Shown here: piece after piece, positions 46,290 to 58,120 of the stretch
Position numbering within the stretch: the first letter of the stretch is position 1
Layout of the letters: each line of letters opens with the position of its first letter
Source of the DNA: Mycoplasma sp. 1018B
Lineage (GTDB): Bacteria; Bacillota_I; Bacilli_A; Mycoplasmatales; Metamycoplasmataceae
DNA: 64,000 nt
Assembly (NCBI RefSeq): GCF_024582675.1
Contig: NZ_CP102084.1
Span: 496,001 to 560,000, forward strand
Reading direction: 5' to 3'
The notes under the pieces: generated by a model
What the model was told of the DNA's origin: nothing
What the model saw: the letters and a program-made list of their open reading frames with translations, nothing else
Databases searched by the model: none
Translations under genes and position numbers: made by a program

Positions 46290-48485
46290 TTAGTTATTAT
46301 ATTTTTGATTTAATAAATTAATTGCTGTTGTAGTGCCGCTTATTCTTAAAGTTACATTATTTAACTTTTCTTTTTCTTTATAAAAAGAATCTATTTGCTG
46401 AATATCAAAAATATCGTTTATGGTTTTTAATTCATTTATTACTTTACCTATGCTTTGATTTTTTTCTAAAGTAAAAGTTAAATCAATAACTTTTAAAGGT
46501 TCATTATTATATGCAATAAAATTTTTAGTTTGATTATTAATATTTAAATCTATTCTAAATTCTGCTATTCAGCAATCTAAATTAGTATATTTAGGGTTTA
46601 TTTTTCCTATTCAACCTATCAATAAATTATTTTTCAAAATTTTAGCAGAAACATTAGGATGAACATAATCGTTATCATTAAATATTTCATAAGTTAAATT
46701 ATCATCATTTAATAAGTTATTTATTTGTGTTTTTAAATCATAAAAACTATTAGTATTTGATAATATACCACAAACATAAACATTATTGTTTATCATTCCG
46801 ATTTCAAAAAAGTTTAACTGGTTTATTTTTCTTTTGTTATTGTATTCAGCAACTTCTAATAATGAAGGAACTATTGAATTTCTTATCATTTCTCTTTCTA
46901 AAGAAACGAAAGTGTTCAATTTTATGTCTTTTTCAAAATTAAAGGGATTGAAAAGATTTTTTTCTTTACTAATTAATGTAAATGTTCTAATTTCTTGATA
47001 GCCAAATTTTTTCAAAACTGATTTAATATTATTGTTATCAAATATATTTATATTAGAAACAAGTATTTCTTTATCAGTAAAATTAGCATAACCATAAAAT
47101 CTAAAATATTCTTCAATAATATCTTCGTATTGATTTAAATCACTTCTATATAAAGGAGTTAATATTCTATTTTTATTAAATTGAAATCCTATTTGTTTTA
47201 ATTGTTCTTCCACTTTATTAAAAATATTAAGATTTTTTACACTTACATTAGCATAAATGGCTAATTTATGTCTGTTTTGTAATATAAATTGTTGTTTTCT
47301 TGTTTTTGGAAAATTTATAAACTGACTAATTTTTTGTTTATCTTGTTTTGCTTTATAAGCTAAAAAATTTAGTCCCATACGCACCATTTCTGAATTAATA
47401 TTCTTTGCACCTTGATTTGAAGCTAAAGTATCTAATTTAATTTCTTTGGCTGTTTTTCTTATTTGTTTAGAATCAAAAGAACCAATTTCAAAAGCAATAT
47501 TTTTACTTGTTAAAGAAATAGCACTATTATCAAGTCCTATTACAGAAGCCAAAGAAACTGCTTGATTTTCATTAAATATAGTAAGAGCGTTATTAACTTG
47601 AACTTCTTTATTTCCTAAAATTTTAACTTTACCAGTGTAAAAATCGCAATTAAATTTTGTGTTATTTAATTTATCTAAATCATAAGAATGTGTTGGACTA
47701 CCATTATAAATTAAATTTAAATTACTTACATCAATAGCTCAATTATTTTTTGCCTCAATATTATGTTTTGCTAAAAATAATTGATCTTTTAAATTAGTAA
47801 ATGTATTATTTAATTTAATCTCTAAAAAACTTAAAGCATTTGCTTTATTTTTATTAACTTTTAATTTGCTTTTAAAATCTCAATTTCAAGTAGTTTGATA
47901 ATTAAATCATTTAAATTCTGTTTGATAATAAGCAGCTAATTCTAATGCTAAAACATAATACGAATTAATATCAGCTCTATTAGAAGGCGTAGATATATCA
48001 AAAATATAATCATCTAATTCAAAAAATTCGATTGGATCGTCATCTAAAGATATTTTAGATTTTTTATCTAATATTATTAAATCATCAACATCATAAGGTA
48101 ACAAATTACTATCAAAACCTAATTCACTAAAGCCAGATAACATTCCTTGAGAAATAATATTAGCCATTTTTTTACTAGCAAAAACTGTTTCTCCCTTTTG
48201 TGATCCTTCTACAAAAGCAACAGCAAAATGATCTTTTTTTACGTTTGTAGCCACTGTTTGAATTGTTAGTTCTCCAGTGTTGCTTAAAAGTTTAACCACA
48301 TTTAAATTTTTTGAATTAGGATTTTTATAAACATCTAAAATTTTAACGAATTTAATCCCTTTTACATCACTAAAAGAACGAACACTTTCAACTTCATAAC
48401 CTAAATTATTTATTGCAGTTTCTACAGACAAATCTAATTTTATTTTAGGCAAAAATTTATTTAATTCTTTTAAAGAAATTAACAT
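46290..48485 (-). CDS. pheT: Phenylalanyl-tRNA synthetase beta subunit
   Basis: A 731-residue protein, continuous with UGA as Trp. It starts [13 protein letters not shown] (PheT N-terminal domain) and has a tRNA-binding EMAP-like fold, the [23 protein letters not shown] segment, and B3/B4 and B5 domains. It lacks a clearly aligned anticodon-binding C-terminus comparable to E. coli, though a C-terminal ferredoxin-like domain ([20 protein letters not shown]) is present. Forms alpha2beta2 with PheS. ung lies between the two subunit genes, which is unusual. Confidence 0.93.
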
Positions 48486-48486
48486 A

Positions 48487-49185
48487 TTAATTTTCCTTTC
48501 TTATTGAAAAATCTATAAATTTGGGTGCTATTAATTTATTTATTTGACTAAAACAATGAGAATTAAAAAAAGCTTTATTGGTTTTTTTGTAGCCTAAAGG
48601 AGCAGGATGTGAATATTCTAAAATTTTTATTTTTTTTAATAAAGTTTGATTTAAATATTTAACCATAAAATTTTTTGCATTATTTCCTAAAATCAAAAAT
48701 ACTAAATTATTATTTAAATCAAGAATATAATTTATTAAATTAGCACTAAAAATTTCTCAACCTTTATTTTTATGACTTAAAGGTTTGTTTTCTTCCACAG
48801 TTACTATAGTATTTCATAAAAATACTCCTTGTTTTGCCCAAGAATGTAAACTGTTAGTTTCAAAAATAGCATCAGGATAATCTTTTAAAATTTCTTTTTT
48901 AATATTTTTTAAACTTTTAGGAGTTTTTTCTTTTTGAGAACTAAATGCTAAACCATCAGCCACGTTAGGTAAATAATAAGGGTCTTGAGCAATAATTATT
49001 AATTTTAAATTTTGAATTTCACAATAAGTTAATGCTTTAAATCAATTATTTTCAGTAGGTCAAACAGGTTTTTCACTTTTTTTAATTTCATTGATTAAAT
49101 TTACAAAATATTCTTTCTTAAATTCTTCATTTAAAAATTTTTTATAACTATTTTTGATTTTTAAATTGTTGTAATGTTCTAACAT
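48487..49185 (-). CDS. ung: Uracil-DNA glycosylase (family 1)
   Basis: A 232-residue protein with UGA-Trp codons; an in-frame ATG one codon upstream (49188) is possible. Motifs: [22 protein letters not shown] (family GQDPYHGPGQAHGLAFS; the catalytic Asp and Tyr are kept, Gly and His changed), [38 protein letters not shown] and [26 protein letters not shown] (HPSPL His kept). It removes uracil from DNA. The start lies inside the pheS end (overlap about 38 bp) and the stop is 1 nt before the pheT start, so it is fully embedded in the phe operon. Confidence 0.93.
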
Positions 49186-50104
49186 CATTTTTATAAAATT
49201 CTCTTATATCTTTAATATTATATTTAATCATGGCTAATCTTTCTAAGCCTATTCCTGCAGCAAAACCATTAAATTTATTAGTATTATACCCAGCATTTTT
49301 TAATACATTAGGATGAAGCATTCCTGCACCTAAAACTTCTATTCAACGATTTTTATAATAAACATCAACTTCCACGCTAGGTTCAGTAAAAGGAAAATAA
49401 CTAGGTCTTAATCTTAATTTTACTGGAATCTCAAAAACATAACTTAATAATGATTTTAAAGTTCACATTAAATTAGCAAAACTTACTTGCCCAACACTAA
49501 TAAAATCTAATTGAGTAAATTGATGTGAATGAGTAGAATCATCTTCATCATTACGATAAACTTTGCCAATTGTATAAGTACTTATTTTTTGATTTGCAAA
49601 TTTTTCCAATGTCATAGCACTAATAGCGGTATTATGTGTTCTTAATAAATAATTTTGATTTAAATACAAAGAATCTTGCATATCACGAGCCGGATGATTT
49701 TTTAAAATATTTAAACGATCAAAATTATATTCTTCACTAACAATTTCGCCACCTTGCGATTCAAAATAACCATGTTTGTCAAATCAAATTCTCATTCTTT
49801 CCTCTATTAGAGTAATTGGATGCAATGAACCTATAAAATTAACTGGTTTATTAATATCTAAATAATCATTAGCAATTAAATTTTCTATTCTTTTGTTTTC
49901 AATTTGTTTTTCTGCTTCTTTAAAGAAATTTTCATAAGTTAATCTTAAATTAGAAAGTTTTATACCAATATTTTTTTTATCCTCAAAAGTTGCATTTTTA
50001 ATTTGTTGTTGTAGTTCATAATATTCACTACCAGAAGCATATAATTTATTTTTTAATTTTTTTAAATCTTCTAAAGTATTAATTTCATTAAGATCTAGTT
50101 TCAT
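49148..50104 (-). CDS. pheS: Phenylalanyl-tRNA synthetase alpha subunit
   Basis: A 318-residue class II synthetase: [30 protein letters not shown] (motif 2 region), [55 protein letters not shown] and [22 protein letters not shown] (motif 3). Trp is encoded by UGA at two positions inside conserved segments. The N-terminal helical arm is shorter than in E. coli. It follows rarA directly. Confidence 0.96.
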
Positions 50105-51310
50105 TTATTTCTCCTTATTTTTATTAATTAATTCATAATATTCTTTTAATTTAACGTTATCATTTTCTTTAAATGTAAAAAATATTTCTTTAACTTGATC
50201 GGGCAAGTAAGTTTGTTCAATAATACTGAAAGGATAATCATGCGGATATTTATAATTTAATCCATCTCCCATTTTTACTGCAGATTTATAATGTGAATCT
50301 TTTAAATGCTTAGGAATATCGTAGATATTACCTTTATTTAAATAATCAATTGTTTTATTCATTGCTAAATAAATACTATTACTTTTAGGTGCTAACGCAG
50401 CATTAACAATAGCAAAAGTAACAGGTAAATTAGCTTCAGGAAATCCAAGTTTTTCGACTGCGTTAAAAGCCGCTTCAATTCTTAAACATAAATTAATATC
50501 AGCCAAACCAACGTCCTCATAAGCAACACACATCAAGCGTCTAAATAAACCTTGATAATCACCAGTCTTTAATATCAAATGACCATAATATAGAGCAGCA
50601 TCAACATCACTACCTCTTAAAGATTTATGAAATGCAGAAAGATTATTATAATGAGAACTTGAATTCATATCAGAATAAAAATTCATATTTGGTAAAATGT
50701 TTTTTAATTCTGCTTCATTTTTTATATCAGGTTTTAATAACAAAATTAATTGTAAGTTATTTAAAGCATTACGATAATCACCATTAGAATTATTAATTAA
50801 TGTTAATAATACATCATCAGAAATTGTTATATTAGGATATTTTTTAACAATAATGAATTTTAATCCTTCTAACATTTCTTCACGTGTTAATTTATTAAAT
50901 TGTAATATATACATTCTACTTCTTAAAGCAGGATTTACTCTAAAATAAGGATTTTCAGTTGTAGTTGCATAAACAATAATCTTATTAAATTCTAAATAAG
51001 ATAAAAGAATATCTTGTTTGTCTTTATTCAAACGATGTATTTCATCAATAATAATAATTTCTTTTGTTTCTAATAAATCTAATAATTTTTGTTTATTATC
51101 AATTGTGGCATTAAAAATACCCCACTTCTTTTTTAAATCGTTAGCTAAAGCTATAGCTGTGGAACTTTTGCCTGTTCCACTTTCACCATAAAAAATAAAA
51201 CTAGAGATTATATTTTTAGCTACCATTTTTTTCAATAAATTAATAGTTTCTTTTTGACCGATTATTTGATTTAATGTCTGAGGTCTAAGTTCATTGGCTA
51301 AATTTTTCAT
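50105..51310 (-). CDS. rarA: Replication-associated recombination protein RarA (MgsA-like AAA+ ATPase)
   Basis: A 401-residue AAA+ protein: LANELRPQTLNQIIGQ, FYGESGTGKSSTAIAL (Walker A), IIIDEIHRLNKDKQD (Walker B), ATTTENPYFRVNPALRSRM (sensor/Arg finger), then FHKSLRGSDVDAALYYGHLI, RLMCVAYEDVGLAD and PVTFAIVNAALAPKSN, specific to RarA/MgsA. It acts at stalled forks. First gene of the operon; TATAAT at 51323-51328 on the minus strand is a candidate promoter. Confidence 0.95.
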   Translation of the reverse strand: MKNLANELRPQTLNQIIGQKETINLLKKMVAKNIISSFIFYGESGTGKSSTAIALANDLKKKWGIFNATIDNKQKLLDLLETKEIIIIDEIHRLNKDKQDILLSYLEFNKIIVYATTTENPYFRVNPALRSRMYILQFNKLTREEMLEGLKFIIVKKYPNITISDDVLLTLINNSNGDYRNALNNLQLILLLKPDIKNEAELKNILPNMNFYSDMNSSSHYNNLSAFHKSLRGSDVDAALYYGHLILKTGDYQGLFRRLMCVAYEDVGLADINLCLRIEAAFNAVEKLGFPEANLPVTFAIVNAALAPKSNSIYLAMNKTIDYLNKGNIYDIPKHLKDSHYKSAVKMGDGLNYKYPHDYPFSIIEQTYLPDQVKEIFFTFKENDNVKLKEYYELINKNKEK

Positions 51311-51322
51311 AATAATAAACTA

Positions 51323-51328
51323 ATTATA
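51323..51328 (-). promoter_or_regulatory. Candidate -10 box of the rarA-tsaD operon
   Basis: TATAAT 12 nt before the rarA ATG at 51310, leaving at most a very short leader. Confidence 0.4.
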
Positions 51329-51373
51329 AAGAAAAAAATAATAATTTTTTGATTTTCCTAAAATCAAAGAAAA

Positions 51374-51402
51374 AACAACATTAATCAAAATTTAATGTTG
51401 TT
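51374..51402 (-). terminator. Terminator of the Cof-RNase HIII unit
   Basis: AACAACATTAA pairs with TTAATGTTGTT (7-nt loop), followed on the minus strand by T6. It touches the stop codon of the RNase H gene. Confidence 0.75.
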
Positions 51403-52094
51403 TAATCTAGTTCCATTTTAAATTTGCTTTTTGCTACAATTTCTAATAGATTTTTATTATTTTTTTGAAAAAAATTTTTTGCAAAAAGTTTAACATTTTC
51501 ACCAGCTCCTAAAGGAAAAATCACTTGATAAAAATTGTTTTTTTGTTCCATTAATTCTAAAAATAAAGCTCTAGCAAGAACAGAAGCACAACTAACATTT
51601 AAATTTTTGTCTTCGGCTTTAAAATCTAAAATTACAGGTTTATCTAAAGTAGCTATTTTATTATTTCAAAAATCATTTTTAATTCTAAAATAATATTTCA
51701 TTATAGTTTTAATAGTAGAGTATTGATCAATAAAAATATAATCTATATTTTTTAGAGTATTTTTTAAAGCTCACAATGCTTTTAAATGTAAAAGCATTTT
51801 AATTTCATTTGCATTATATTTTTTATTTAAAATATTGTATTCTTGTGTGCTAAAATAAGCAGTAGAATAGTAAATTTTTTCTTTTAAAATATGTGCTATT
51901 TCTAAAATTTTTTTATCCGAAATTTTTTTACTATCTTTAATACCTAAGTTTATTATTTCTTCTATTTTATTTTTTGGTACAAATGCGGCGCAAGATACGA
52001 GCGGGCCAAAATAATCGCCTACTCCAGTTTCATCAATACCAATTACTATTTTATCTTTTAAATTTAAATCAAATGAAAATTGTACAATTTGCAT
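51402..52094 (-). CDS. rnhC: RNase HIII-like ribonuclease H, short form
   Basis: A 230-residue type-2 RNase H with a UGA-Trp at 51768-51770. IGIDETGVGDYFGPLVSCAAFV carries the Asp-Glu catalytic pair and the GDYFGP sequence typical of RNase HIII rather than HII. IKDSKKISDKKI, FIDQYSTIKTIMKYY and VSCASVLARALFLELM follow. RNase HIII usually has an extra N-terminal TBP-like domain of about 80 residues, absent here. It degrades RNA-DNA hybrids. It overlaps the preceding phosphatase gene by one base (TAATG). Confidence 0.83.
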
Positions 52095-53011
52095 TATTCT
52101 ACGTCGGAATTAAATACATTACGTTGTTTCATCATTTTTTCAAAAGCTTGATTAGACTTTTGAATAATTTTTTCTGGATTATTTAACAATTTATCAATAA
52201 AATCTCCAACGGCGCCTTGATCATTTTGTAATTTAGTATTAATGGTTGCATATTTTTTGACACTATCTGAAGCATTTCCCACTGCAACAGAAATTTTGGC
52301 AACTTTAAACATCGGCGCATCATTGAATCCGTCACCTATGGCAATTGTTCTTTCTAAATCTATTCCATAATAACGTGATAATAAACTTAGAGCTCTACCT
52401 TTATTTACTGAAACATTTGTAATATCAAAAACTGGAGTTAAACCTTTACCTTTAGATCAATATGAAAATTCTCCAAAATCACCATATTTTCTTTTTAAAT
52501 ATGAACGCAATTCTTCAACATCGGTAGTTTCTTTAACATCAAAAATAATTCCTGTTGGTTTTAAAGGTAATTTTTTAAAATTTAATCCTACAACAAATTT
52601 AGGACTTTCTCTAAATCCAAAAACACTTTCTAAAGCTGCGTCTCTTTTTTGAATTTGTACTCAACCCGGTCCTTCTATTGCAATGTTTGTAATTTCTTTT
52701 TCTACTTTTTTATCACCTAAAACATATAACATTTCATTTAAATCTAAATATTTAATGTAAGGAATAAAATTTTCATCTTTAGGATTATGTATTTGTGCTC
52801 CATTATAATTTGCCACTACAGTGTCTAAACCTAATTTTTCATAAATAGGTTTTGTACTTCTTCAAGGCCTTCCAGTTAATAAACATATTACATGACCTTC
52901 TTTTTTAGCTCTCAATATTGCATTATATGTTTTTTCATGTATTTCACCAGTAGCTGATGAAGCAAGCAATGTTCCATCTAAATCGATGGCAAATAAAAAT
53001 TTATTGTCCAT
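52094..53011 (-). CDS. Cof-type HAD-superfamily hydrolase
   Basis: A 305-residue phosphatase: FLFAIDLDGTLLASS (motif I, nucleophile Asp), CLLTGRP (motif II Thr), KGRALSLL (motif III Lys) and TIAIGDGFNDAPMFK (motif IV), with a Cof-type C2 cap between. Substrates of this class are sugar phosphates, FMN or similar, and cannot be told from sequence. Co-transcribed with the RNase HIII-like gene. Confidence 0.9.
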
Positions 53012-53116
53012 TTTACCTCAATTTATTATTAATTAATAATTTTAAAAATATAATAATATTATTATAAATTAAAAAAAACAAAATTTTTAAATATCTCATT
53101 ATAATATAGGATAATT

Positions 53117-53482
53117 ATGAAAAAAAATCATTTAGATATATCAAGTTTTATTAAAGAAAAACATACTATTGCTAAAAATTTAATTGTTTTGTTTTTGACT
53201 TTTTGTTGTATATTATTGGCAATATGTCTAATTTCTTTTGCTTTAATAAGTATAAAAATAAACTTTGAAAATATTAATTGAACAGGTTTTAATATTTTAA
53301 TAATTTTTAGTTCATTAATTATATTTTTCTCTTTTTGTGGTTTTATATCTAGATTATTATTTCTTATAAGTTATTTATATTTAACTGAAAAAAAAGCTAA
53401 TAAATTTCAATTAGCCGGATTATTTTTTGGTTTTTATTACAAAACATTTTTTAATTTTCTAAAAATAAATTCAAATAAATAA
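53117..53482 (+). CDS. Small membrane protein of unknown function (121 aa)
   Basis: ATG at 53117 to TAA at 53480-53482, with one UGA-Trp. A short hydrophilic N-terminus is followed by three hydrophobic segments: LIVLFLTFCCILLAICLISF, FNILIIFSSLIIFFSFCGF and a weaker one near LAGLFFGFYY. It is a single gene on the plus strand between two minus-strand units, with a poor ribosome site. I do not recognise a family. Base composition resembles its neighbours. Confidence 0.6.
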
Positions 53483-53510
53483 AAATATGTTATCTTGACA
53501 ACATATTTTT
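53481..53510. terminator. Bidirectional terminator
   Basis: AAAAATATGTT pairs with AACATATTTTT (8-nt loop), between the small membrane gene (+) and parC (-), which converge. Confidence 0.75.
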
Positions 53511-56094
53511 ATTTAATATTTAATCTTTTAAGAATTTCATCAATGTCTAAAGATAAGGCATCATCAATATCTTTAGTAGCTTTTTCTAAAACTATTTTTT
53601 CATCTTTTGTTTCTTTAAAATATTTATTTTCTACTTGTTGTATAGAATTAAAACTTGTATTAAAATCAGATATTAATAAAGCTTTTTTAATATTTAAATG
53701 CTTTATTTTTTTAAAACCAGAATTATTTGCTGGACCTAATTCTAGATCTGAAATATTTTTACAAATAAATTCATTATTATCAGTCACAATGAAAATTTTT
53801 CTATTAGGATTATAAATTTCACAACCTATTATATGAATTTGATTATATTTAAAAGTTTCAAATAATTTTTTACCTAAATTTTTTTTATTTGTTTTTTGTA
53901 TTTCATTGCAATTTACAATTTTAAAAGTATTATTATTTGTTAAAAAACAAACATTGCTGTCAGAGTTTATAAAACCAAAAGTACTTATTTCATCATCCAA
54001 AGATAAATTACACGATTTAGTACCGTTGGTTTTCAAACCATAAATTTGAATATCATTTTCGCTATAACGAGAAATTAAATTCTTTTTAGTAATTATTAAG
54101 ATATCTTTTAATCCATTTGTTAATTTTGCGCCTATTAACTCATCATCATCACTTAATTTAATTGCAGTGTATGATTTATTAAAACGAGTAATTTCAAAAT
54201 CCTTTAATTCTACTCTTTTACCAAGAGCATTTTTAGTAATCATTGCTACATAAAAATTTTCCTTGAAATTTTTTGCATTAATTATGCTTACTATTTTTTC
54301 ATTATTTTTTAAATCTACAAAATTACTTAGATGTATTCCTATGTCTTTTCATCTAGTTTCTAAAATTTTATAAACAGGCACTTGTAAATAATTACCTAAA
54401 TTAGTAAAGAATAATATATTATCAAGAGTATTTACACTATCATAAAATAGAATACTATCATTTTCTTGTATAGCAAAATTATTTAATTGATTTGATTGTT
54501 TGATTTTTTCACTAAAACGTTTTAAATAGCCATTACTTGAAACACTTAAATATACTTTTTCGTTTTTTATTAAATCACTTTCATTATATGAATTATCTAA
54601 ATTAATATCAGTAATTATAGTTTTTCTCTCTGAACCATATTCTTGTTGAATAGATTTTAAAATTTGAATTAATCAATTATTAAATTCATTTTCATCATTT
54701 AATAATAATTGATAGTGCGCAATTTGTTTTTCTAATTCTTCTTTTTCTTTTAGAAAAAGAGTTTTATCAGTTTTACTTAATTTATATAATTTCAATTCTG
54801 CTATAGCATTAGCTTGATTTAAAGTAAATTCAAAATGTTTAACAAGATTCTCTACAACACCACTTTTAGAATTTTCACTTTCTCTTATTACTTTTATTAT
54901 CTGATCTGTAATTTCTGCTACTTTAATAAAACCTAAAACTATTTCTAAACGTGTTTTAAATTTAATTAAATCATAATTTAACGCTTGTATTTTCACATAT
55001 TTTAAATGATTTAAATATCCATCTAATAATTCATTTAAATTTAATAATTCAGGAGAATAATTTTTGATAGCTACATTATTATAGTTATAATAAATTTTCA
55101 TTTCTGTCTTTTGCATCAAATAATTTAAAATAATATTTTCATTGGCTTTTAATTCCAAAGTCAAAAGAATGCTAATGCCTTGACGATCCGATTGATCTTT
55201 AATTTCTAATAATCCCGAAAGTGAATCATTAAGAATTATAAGATCAATATCTTTGACTAATTTAGATTTGACAACACCATAAGGAATTTCTGTAATTTCA
55301 ATATATTTATTTTTATTATCTTCTCAAATATGATATTTTGAAGTTAAAGTAATTTTACCCTTACCAGTACTAAAAGCATCAACAATTCCTTGTGTCCCAT
55401 GAATTATACCACCTGTTGGAAAATCTGGGCCTTTAATATATTTCATTAATTTATTGAGAGAAATATAAGGATCTTTTATTTTTGCAATTGCTGCGTCTAA
55501 AATTTCAACTAAATTATGCGGCGGCATTTCAGTTGCAAAACCAGATGCTATACCTTTTGAACCATTAAGTAATAAATTAGGAATTAAAGCTGGTAAAACT
55601 GTAGGTTCTTTTTCTGAATCATCAAAATTAGGAGCAAATTTAATTGTATTTTTATCTAAATCATTTAACAATAATTGTGCTATTTTAGCTAATCTTACTT
55701 CTGTGTAACGCATAGCAGCTGGTGGATCATCATCAATAGATCCAATATTTCCATGCATTTCTAAAAGATTTTGTCCCATTTTTCAATCTTGCGATAATCT
55801 TACCATTGCTTCATAAATAGATGAATCTCCATGTGGATGATATTTACCTATAACATCTCCTACAACTCTTGCTGATTTTTTAAAAGCTTTGTTATATTGT
55901 AAACCTAAATCATACATTGAATATAAAATTCTTCTCTGTACCGGTTTTAATCCATCTCTAATATCTGGCAATGCTCTTTGTTGAATAATATATTTAGAAT
56001 AACGACTAAATCTATCACTAATTATTGAATCTAAATTTTCTTGAATTATTTTATTAAGTAGATTGTTTAATTTTTCTTCTTGTTTTTTATTCAT
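53509..56094 (-). CDS. parC: DNA topoisomerase IV subunit A
   Basis: An 861-residue protein in a single frame read through UGA-Trp codons. [42 protein letters not shown], and [16 protein letters not shown] with the catalytic Tyr; the [10 protein letters not shown] form is ParC-like rather than GyrA-like. A coiled-coil arm and a decayed C-terminal beta-propeller ([27 protein letters not shown]) follow. It decatenates chromosomes with ParE, whose gene ends 11 nt upstream. Confidence 0.94.
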
Positions 56095-56105
56095 TTAATA
56101 TCCTA

Positions 56106-58016
56106 TTAGATTTGAAAATCATCTTCCATTGTAAATTCAACATTTGCATTTATTCATTCTTTTCTGGGTTCAACATTATCACCCATCAAAGTTGATACTC
56201 TTCTTTCAGCTAAAGCAGCATCTTCAATTTTTACTTGAATTAAAGTTCTTGTATCTGGATTCATTGTAGTTTCTCACAATTGCTCAGCATTCATTTCACC
56301 TAATCCTTTATATCTTTGAATTTCTGAATTTTTAAATTTTGCGTCTTTAATAATATTTTTTAAATCTTCTTCATCTCAGGCATATTTAATTTCTCTTTTA
56401 TTATTAGTTATTTTAAACAAAGGAGGTAAAGCAATATAAATCATTCCTTTTTCTATTAATTTGCGCATATGTCTAAAGAAAAAAGTTAATAAAAGTATTT
56501 GTATGTGCGCTCCATCAGTATCTGCATCAGTCATTATAATTATTTTCCCGTATTGTGCTTTTTTTAAGTCTAATTCATCACCAATACCAGCACCAATTGT
56601 ATTTATAATTGTAGCTATTTCTTCATTTTTTAAAATTTCTAAGAGTCTTGATTTTTCTGTATTAATGACTTTACCTCTTAAAGGTAAAATAGCTTGATAT
56701 TTTCTATCTCTTCCTAGTTTAGCTGATCCACCGGCAGAATCACCTTCAACAAGAAATAATTCTTTTTCTTCTGCTTTTTTTGATTGCGCAGGTGTTAATT
56801 TACCACTTAAAATTTGTTTTTCTTTTAAGGCATTTTTAGTATTTCTTGCTTCTTGTCTTGCTTTTCTTGCTGCAATTCTAGATTCATAAGCTTTTTTAAT
56901 TTTGTTAAGAATCTTTCTTGCTAATTGTTTATTTTCATTGATTCAAATTCTTAATTTTCGTGTAACAATTTCTTCAACAACGTTCTTTGCTTCTGGAGTA
57001 CCTAATTTTTCTTTTGTTTGACTAACAAATTCTAAATATTTTTCTGGTATTTTTACACTTAAAATAACAGTTAAACCTTCTCTTATATCTTCTGCCTCAA
57101 AAACACTTTTACCTTTGTTTATTTTTTCTTCATTTGCAAATTCATTAAAAACTTTAGTGAAAGCTGATTTCAAACCTATTTCATGTGTTCCGCCATCTTT
57201 AGTTTTTACATTATTTACAAAAGATAAAATTGTTTCATTATAGCTATCTGTATATTGAAAGGCAAAATCTACTTCAATGTCATTTTTTGAATCATTAAAA
57301 GAATAAATATCACTAATTGATTCTTTGGAATTATTTATAAAATTAATAAATTCTTTTAAACCTTCTAAATAATAAAAATCAATTGTTTTATTTTTAAATT
57401 CATCAGTTAATTTAATTTTTAAATTATTAATTAAAAAACAACTTTCTCTCAATCTTTCCATTATGATATCAAAATTAAATTTTGCATTTTTAAAAATTGA
57501 ATAATTAGGTCAAAATTCAATTTTTGTACCTTGTTTATTAGTTTTGCCTTTTTCTTTAGTATTTTGAATAATATGATCACCATTTTCAAAAATAGTTTCA
57601 TAAATTTTTTTATCTCTGTACACTCATGCAATTAGTTTATTGCTTAAAGCATTAACCACAGACGATCCCACTCCATGTAATCCGCCTGAAGTTTTGTATG
57701 CTCCTTCATTAAATTTTCCTCCAGCGTGCAATTCAGTAAAAACTAACTCCACAGCAGATTTTCCAGAAGGAGTTTTTCCTACCGGTATTCCTCTTCCATT
57801 ATCTTCAACAATAACAGAATTATTTTTTGTTAAAGTTACATTAATTTCATTTGCAAATCCTGCTAAGGCTTCATCAATAGAATTATCAACAATTTCTCAT
57901 ATTAAATGATGAAGACCATTAATATCAGTACTACCTATGTACATTCCTGGACGTTTTCTAACAGCTTCTAAACCCTTAAGTTGTTGTATGCTAGATGCAT
58001 CATATTTATTATTCAT
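56106..58016 (-). CDS. parE: DNA topoisomerase IV subunit B
   Basis: A 636-residue GHKL ATPase: [34 protein letters not shown] (Asn-Glu box), [26 protein letters not shown], the Toprim [28 protein letters not shown] and [20 protein letters not shown] encodes Trp in several positions. Assignment to ParE rather than GyrB follows from the adjoining parC. Confidence 0.94.
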
Positions 58017-58079
58017 AATTAAAATATTACAACATTAAAATAATAATCATCTGAAAAGTTTTAAAAGAATAATAATAAA

Positions 58080-58108
58080 AAGCGCAAAATATTTTAAATT
58101 TTGCGCTT
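58080..58108 (-). terminator. Terminator of the 334-residue membrane protein gene
   Basis: AAGCGCAAAAT pairs with ATTTTGCGCTT (7-nt loop) followed on the minus strand by a T-rich run. Confidence 0.75.
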
Positions 58109-58120
58109 CATTATATTAAA

